A stretch of 9,928 nt of DNA from Actinomycetes bacterium (lineage in GTDB: Bacteria > Actinomycetota > Thermoleophilia > Solirubrobacterales > 70-9): NCBI GenBank assembly GCA_023434465.1, contig JAEYSQ010000138.1, forward strand, positions 1 to 9,928. Direction: 5' to 3'. This document shows positions 6,282 through 9,928 of the stretch, piece after piece. The notes below the pieces were generated by a model. It had not been told where the DNA came from, did no database searches, and saw only the letters and a program-made list of their open reading frames with translations. Numbering within the stretch: the first letter of the stretch is position 1; each line of letters opens with the position of its first letter. Made by a program: the position numbers and the translations under genes.

Positions 6282-7493
6282 TTGAAACCGGTCAGATTGA
6301 GCTCGGCCGCCGCCCGGAGGATCGCCCTGGCCGCCCAGGGTTTCGGCCGGGAACGGCCTCCGTCGCGGGTCACCATGCGGCAGGTTCAAGGAGTGATCGA
6401 CCGCATCGGCCTGCTCCAGATCGACTCGGTCAACGTGCTCGCCCGGGCCCATCTGCTGCCGCTCTACTCGAGGCTCGGGCCCTATGACATCGACCTGCTC
6501 GAGAAGGCGAGTTCGAAGCGGCCGAGACGGCTGGTCGAGTACTGGGCCCACGAGGCCTCGTTCGTTCCCCCGGAGACGCACCATCTGCTTCGCTGGAGGA
6601 TGGAGCGGGCCGACACGGAGGCCTGGCGCACGGTTCGCGCCGCCGCCGACCAACCGGAGCTGCTGGAAAGCGTGATCGCCGAGGTGACCCGTTCCGGACC
6701 GGTGACCGCCGGTCAGGTCGCGGCTGCGGTCGACCCCGACCACGTACTCGAGAAAAAGAACTGGGGTTGGAACTGGCCGCCGGTAAAGAGCGCCCTTGAG
6801 TACCTGTTCTGGTCCGGACGGATCACCTCGGCCGGGCGGACCTCGCAGTTCGAACGGCGATACGACCTGCCGGAACGGGTCCTGCCGGACGCAGTGCATG
6901 CCGCGGACCCGCCGTCCCGTGAAGAGGCGCTCGACGGATTGCTCGAGATCTCGGCCCGGGCCCATGGGGTGGGAACGGTCCGTTGCCTGCGTGACTATTT
7001 CCGCCTCCCGGCCCAGGAATCGAAGGAAGGGATCGAGAGGCTCGCCGCCCGGGGCCGGCTCGTTCCGGCCGAAGTCGAGGGTTTCTCGACGCCCGCCTGG
7101 TTACACCCGGAAGCGCGCCGGCCGCGCAAGATGAGCGCCCGGGCCCTGCTCGCACCATTCGATCCCCTGATCTTCGAGCGTCGCCGTCTGGAAGAGCTCT
7201 TCGGATTCCACTACCGGATCGAGATCTACACCCCGAAGGCGAAGCGCAGGCACGGCTACTACGTGCTGCCGTTTCTGCTCGATGAACGGATCGTCGGGCG
7301 GGTCGATCTGAAGTCGGACCGGGAAGGGTCGGCCCTGCTCGTTCAATCGGCCTGGAAGGAGTCCGACGCACCGGAAGCGACTGCGGCCGAACTCGCGGAA
7401 GAGCTGCGGATGATGGCGGCCTGGCTGGGCCTGGAAGAAGTGAAGGTCATGCCGAAGGGCGACCTCGCTGCGGCGCTTGAGGCGGCGCTGTGA
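6282..7493 (+). CDS. YcaQ/AlkX-like DNA glycosylase, winged-helix (HTH_42) family
   Basis: Predicted DNA repair glycosylase of the AlkZ/AlkX superfamily (PF06224). Characterised members excise bulky alkylated bases or unhook interstrand crosslinks: Streptomyces AlkZ for azinomycin damage, and E. coli YcaQ. About 403 residues, close to family length. The N-terminal SSAAARRIALAAQGF is the typical opening. LLQIDSVNVLARAHLLPLYSRLG contains Gln-Ile-Asp at 46-48, the Q-x-D catalytic motif of the YcaQ/AlkX branch rather than Q-x-Q of AlkZ. EYWAHEASFVP and the C-terminal LLAPFDPLIFERRRLEELFGFHYRIEIYTP block are also family hallmarks. The TTG at 6282 fits the usual short N-terminus, but no clear ribosome binding site decides it; GTG 6249, GTG 6255 and TTG 6297 are alternatives. 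Its TGA overlaps the GluQ-RS start by 4 bases. The physiological lesion is unknown. Confidence 0.85.
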   Translation: MKPVRLSSAAARRIALAAQGFGRERPPSRVTMRQVQGVIDRIGLLQIDSVNVLARAHLLPLYSRLGPYDIDLLEKASSKRPRRLVEYWAHEASFVPPETHHLLRWRMERADTEAWRTVRAAADQPELLESVIAEVTRSGPVTAGQVAAAVDPDHVLEKKNWGWNWPPVKSALEYLFWSGRITSAGRTSQFERRYDLPERVLPDAVHAADPPSREEALDGLLEISARAHGVGTVRCLRDYFRLPAQESKEGIERLAARGRLVPAEVEGFSTPAWLHPEARRPRKMSARALLAPFDPLIFERRRLEELFGFHYRIEIYTPKAKRRHGYYVLPFLLDERIVGRVDLKSDREGSALLVQSAWKESDAPEATAAELAEELRMMAAWLGLEEVKVMPKGDLAAALEAAL

Positions 7494-8347
7494 CCCCGCT
7501 TTTTCATCCAGACACCGATCCGGGGAAAGCTGCCGGGAGGTACGCGCCGAGCCCGACCGGTCGCCTTCACCTCGGCAACCTGCGGACCGCGCTGCTGGCC
7601 TGGCGCTCGGCCCGGGATCGCGGCGCACCTTTCCTCATGCGAGTCGAGGACGTCGACTCCGGTCGCTCACGCGACGAGTGGATCGAGGTCCAGTTCGACG
7701 AGCTTCGGCAGATTGGAATCGACTGGGACGGCGAGCCGGTCCGGCAGTCAGATCGCCACGAGCTTTACCGGGCCGCGCTCGCCAAGCTCGAAGCAGGGGA
7801 CCTGCTCTACGAGTGCTTCTGCACCCGGGCCGAGATCCGTGAGGCAGCCTCGGCCCCGCACGGCGAGTTGCCCGAGGGTGCCTACCCCGGAACCTGCCGT
7901 GAGCTGACCGAGGCCGAACGCGCCGAGCGTCGTGCGGCCGGCCGCCCACCTGCGCTCAGGGTCCGGGCCGCCGGATCCCGGGTCGGCTTCGAGGATCACC
8001 TCTGCGGGAGGGTCGAGAAGACCCTGGACGACTTCGTCGTGCGTCGCAACGACGGTGATTTCGCCTACAACCTCGCGGTTACGGTCGATGATGCGGACCA
8101 GGGAATCGGCGAAGTCGTCCGCGGTGCGGACCTGCTGGACACGACGCCGCGACAGCTCTGGCTTTACCGGCAGCTCGACCTGGCCGCTCCCGCCCGCTTC
8201 AGCCACGTGCCGCTGATGCTCGGAGAAGACGGCAGGCGCCTCGCCAAGCGCCACGGCGCGATCACTCTCGAGGAGCGTATGGAAGCCGGCCAGAGTCCGG
8301 CCGAAATCCGGCAGCAACTGCTGGATTCTGGTTTGCTCTCCCCGTGA
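7490..8347 (+). CDS. gluQ: Glutamyl-queuosine tRNA(Asp) synthetase
   Basis: Activates glutamate without tRNA and attaches it to the queuosine base at position 34 of tRNA-Asp. It is a paralogue of the GluRS catalytic core. The 285 residues contain the class I fold but no anticodon-binding domain, which separates it from glutamyl-tRNA synthetase. RYAPSPTGRLHLGNLRTALL holds the HIGH-type motif HLGN at 27-30. MRVEDVDSGRSR follows. The zinc ligands C109 and C111 (CFC) and Y132-x3-C136 reproduce the CxC...YxxxC site of GluQ-RS. LAKRH at 251-255 is the KMSKS-type motif. The GTG start overlaps the glycosylase stop (GTGA at 7490-7493), and its own stop overlaps the next GTG in the same way, so all three are translationally coupled. 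Its use requires queuosine in the cell's tRNA. Confidence 0.93.
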   Translation: MTPLFHPDTDPGKAAGRYAPSPTGRLHLGNLRTALLAWRSARDRGAPFLMRVEDVDSGRSRDEWIEVQFDELRQIGIDWDGEPVRQSDRHELYRAALAKLEAGDLLYECFCTRAEIREAASAPHGELPEGAYPGTCRELTEAERAERRAAGRPPALRVRAAGSRVGFEDHLCGRVEKTLDDFVVRRNDGDFAYNLAVTVDDADQGIGEVVRGADLLDTTPRQLWLYRQLDLAAPARFSHVPLMLGEDGRRLAKRHGAITLEERMEAGQSPAEIRQQLLDSGLLSP

Positions 8348-9363
8348 GCGGAAAGGTCTCACCGACCGAGGCGCGCTTCGTCGCGGCTCCGAGCGGTGCC
8401 GGGATGTACGAGTCCTGGTACGCGAGGATCGTCTCGCCGGAAGGCAACCTGGCGGTTTGGATCAGATACACGATCGACAAGGTCCCCGGCCAGGCCGCGA
8501 CCGGCACCACCTGGTTCACCCTTTTCGAGGCGGAAGCCAAACGGCCGCTGGCCCGGCGGCAGATCGGCCAGCCGGCATCGGCTCCCGCTGGCGCGTGGGT
8601 CCAGATAGGAGAGTCCACGATCGGCCCCGGCGGACTTGCCGGGGAGTGTTTCGAGACCGGTTGGAGAATCCGGTTCGTACCCCGGGCACCGGTCCTCTTC
8701 CATCTGCCTCGGCCGCGCTTCTACGAGCTGCCGCTGCCGAAGACAAAACCGGTCTCTCCGGTGCCCCTGGGTGATTTCTCGGGCACGATCCGGGTTGGCG
8801 AGCGCGAGATCATGGTCGACGGCTGGCGCGGCATGATCGGCCACAACTGGGGGACCGAGCACGCCGAATGTTGGATCTGGCTGCACGGAAGTGGTTTCAC
8901 CGAGGACCCGGAAGCCTGGATTGACGTCGCGATGGGACGGATCAGGGTCGCCGGGCACCTGCTCCCCTGGGTGGCCAACGGGGCGATCCACAGCGATGGC
9001 CGAATCAACCGCATTGGCGGCCTGTTCGCCAGGGGAGTCAGCGTGAATGAGCGCGCGCTGCGACTCGAGGCCCGCCTCCCGGTTGCCGGAAACGGGCAGT
9101 TGGAACTGGAAATCGACTCGCCGCCGAACCTTACGGTCGGCTGGCTCTACGGTGATCCGGCCGACCCGGACGGCGAGTCCCGCGAGGTTGCGAACTGCTC
9201 CGCCGCCCGAATGAGGGTCCGGCTGACGCAGTCCGACCAGAGCGCTACGACCCTCTCGACTTCGGGCGGCGCGGTCTACGAGCTCGGCCAGACCGAATCC
9301 GATCCCGCGATCCCGGTTGCGGACGGTTTCCCGCCCGGACCGCTGGATCAGCGACCGGAATAA
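8344..9363 (+). CDS. Unknown protein with lipocalin/CrtC-like features
   Basis: I do not recognise this protein with certainty. It has 339 residues, no signal peptide and no membrane helix. Aromatic-rich, strand-like segments alternate through the whole length. Most striking is a block at about 160-182 (GWRGMIGHNWGTEH followed by AECWIWLHG) that is rich in Trp, His and Gly and looks like a ligand pocket or active site. An early segment with YESWYARIVSP and WIRYTI (about residues 22-43) adds to a resemblance to two-domain lipocalin-like proteins such as the CrtC/AttH and tocopherol-cyclase groups, which handle isoprenoid or lipid substrates. This is a pattern-level impression, not a demonstrated homology. 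The start GTG at 8344 sits in a GTGA overlap with GluQ-RS. The NUDIX gene follows 12 bases after the stop. The last 25 residues or so are Pro/acidic and probably disordered. Confidence 0.7.
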   Translation: MSGKVSPTEARFVAAPSGAGMYESWYARIVSPEGNLAVWIRYTIDKVPGQAATGTTWFTLFEAEAKRPLARRQIGQPASAPAGAWVQIGESTIGPGGLAGECFETGWRIRFVPRAPVLFHLPRPRFYELPLPKTKPVSPVPLGDFSGTIRVGEREIMVDGWRGMIGHNWGTEHAECWIWLHGSGFTEDPEAWIDVAMGRIRVAGHLLPWVANGAIHSDGRINRIGGLFARGVSVNERALRLEARLPVAGNGQLELEIDSPPNLTVGWLYGDPADPDGESREVANCSAARMRVRLTQSDQSATTLSTSGGAVYELGQTESDPAIPVADGFPPGPLDQRPE

Positions 9364-9375
9364 CCTTCCGACCGC

Positions 9376-9852
9376 ATGGGCAAGCAGAAGAAAGCCGGCC
9401 GGATCAGCGCCGGCCTGATCCTCTATCGCAGCGGCCCCGCTGGTCTCGAAGTCCTGATCGCCCACATGGGCGGACCGCTTTGGGCCAAGAAGGAACGGGG
9501 CTGGTCGATCCCCAAAGGCGAGATCGATCCGGGTGAGGAGCCGCTCGAGACCGCTCGCCGGGAGTTCGTCGAAGAGGTGGGGGTCGAGCCGCCGTCCGGT
9601 GCTCCGATTCATCTCGGCGAGATCACCCAGAAGTCGGGCAAGAAGGTGCTCGCCTGGGCGATCGAGGGCGATCTCGACCCCAACGATCAGGTCAGCGTCA
9701 CCTGCCAGATCCAGTGGCCGCCCCGTTCCGGCCAGACGATCGAAATTCCGGAGGTCGACCGGGTCGAGTGGGTCTCTCCCGAGACTGCCAAGAACCTGGT
9801 CATCGAAGGTCAGATCCCCCTCTTCGACCGCCTCGCGAAGCTCGTCGGCTGA
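9376..9852 (+). CDS. NUDIX hydrolase (COG4119-like)
   Basis: Predicted cytoplasmic hydrolase cleaving a nucleoside diphosphate linked to another moiety; the substrate cannot be read. It has 158 residues. The NUDIX box is complete: G-x5-E-x7-REFVEEVGV, starting at GEIDPGEE (about residue 51), preceded by GWSIPK. Flanking blocks (SAGLILYRSG near the N-terminus, GGPLWAKKERG, GEITQKSGKKVLAWAIEGD, WPPRSGQTIEIPEVDRVEW, then the end QIPLFDRL) match the family of small NUDIX proteins widespread in actinobacteria and proteobacteria. The ATG at 9376 lies in frame 12 bases after the preceding stop TAA, so no longer form is possible. There is no good ribosome binding site; translation may depend on reinitiation. 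As last gene of its operon it could serve in nucleotide clean-up with the glycosylase, but this is only context. Confidence 0.92.
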   Translation: MGKQKKAGRISAGLILYRSGPAGLEVLIAHMGGPLWAKKERGWSIPKGEIDPGEEPLETARREFVEEVGVEPPSGAPIHLGEITQKSGKKVLAWAIEGDLDPNDQVSVTCQIQWPPRSGQTIEIPEVDRVEWVSPETAKNLVIEGQIPLFDRLAKLVG

Positions 9853-9854
9853 AG

Positions 9855-9866
9855 GGCGCTAGCGCC
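9855..9866. repeat. 12-base perfect palindrome between convergent genes
   Basis: GGCGCTAGCGCC is self-complementary and lies three bases after the NUDIX stop TGA; on the plus strand it is followed by GTTT. Its centre holds the TAG stop of the minus-strand gene at the window end. It could form a short hairpin acting as a weak bidirectional terminator, though the T run is too short for a confident call. Confidence 0.4.
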
Positions 9867-9928
9867 GTTTGGGGCGGACCAGGCGGATCCTGCTCTGGCC
9901 CGAGCCGCCGGAGCTGTCCTCGCCGACC
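9859..9928 (-). CDS. C-terminal end of a minus-strand gene, truncated by the window edge
   Basis: Read on the minus strand from 9927, 22 sense codons precede a TAG at 9861-9859. They encode a Gly/Ser-rich stretch (VGEDSSGGSGQS) and a basic tail (RIRLVRPKRR). Of the 22 codons, 21 end in G or C, as in the neighbouring genes, and the alternative plus-strand reading has no start here. The gene would run convergently toward the NUDIX gene with a very short gap. The product cannot be identified from this tail. Confidence 0.55.
   Translation of the reverse strand, partial: VGEDSSGGSGQSRIRLVRPKRR

Noticed and set aside
7490..8347. Glutamyl-tRNA synthetase (gltX), possibly truncated
   Set aside because: The CxC...YxxxC zinc site and complete C-terminus at 285 residues fit GluQ-RS, and there is no remnant of an anticodon-binding domain.
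8359..9612. 417-codon open frame on the minus strand opposite the unknown protein and the NUDIX gene
   Set aside because: It is opposite two plus-strand genes with overlap-type junctions and a complete NUDIX box; its translation shows no family motif and low-complexity Arg/Gly/Pro content, typical of an antisense shadow at high GC.
1..9928. CRISPR array, tRNA or rRNA gene, insertion sequence, or phage/defence genes
   Set aside because: No spaced direct repeats, transposase or integrase motifs, cloverleaf-like segments or defence-family domains were found in either strand.

Overview
The window is about 9.9 kb of GC-rich, densely packed bacterial chromosome. Strong G/C preference at third codon positions, frequent GTG and TTG starts and the family mix suggest a deep-branching actinobacterium, perhaps of the Thermoleophilia/Solirubrobacterales. 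That placement is an inference from composition and recognised families; no marker gene here settles it. I see no rRNA, tRNA, CRISPR array, insertion sequence or phage gene, and composition looks even throughout. It reads as ordinary chromosomal core plus light accessory content.

Layout. (1) Positions 1-1448, plus strand: the end of an exopolysaccharide-type operon, with a membrane family 2 glycosyltransferase (5' end outside the window) overlapping by 4 bases a small sugar-phosphate transferase. A clear intrinsic terminator (1483-1540) closes it. (2) 1563-3188, plus strand: metF (methylenetetrahydrofolate reductase), apparently read from a leaderless promoter just after that terminator, then a membrane-anchored DUF3105 protein in the same frame. 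(3) 3241-6209, minus strand, convergent with block 2: a sugar-porter MFS transporter, a RimJ/RimL-type GNAT acetyltransferase and a FemAB/BioF2-like acyltransferase. The transporter has its own promoter and ribosome binding site, and the GNAT gene has a second, leaderless-type promoter. (4) 6282-9852, plus strand, divergent from block 3: a YcaQ/AlkX-like DNA glycosylase, GluQ-RS (glutamyl-queuosine tRNA synthetase), a protein of unknown function with a lipocalin/CrtC-like look, and a NUDIX hydrolase. The first three are joined by GTGA start/stop overlaps. (5) 9859-9928: the last 22 codons of a minus-strand gene that continues beyond the window.

How they fit together. Block 1 builds and extends a lipid-linked surface polysaccharide. 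Block 2 links one-carbon metabolism to an envelope protein of unknown role. Block 3 pairs sugar uptake with two acyl/aminoacyl transferases. Block 4 groups nucleic-acid and nucleotide upkeep (crosslink/alkyl repair, tRNA modification, NUDIX clean-up) around an uncharacterised protein. I found no clearly novel defence or mobile system. The best leads are the conserved-looking unknown protein at 8344-9363 in its translationally coupled operon, and two leaderless-type promoters with identical 6-base spacing to ATG.
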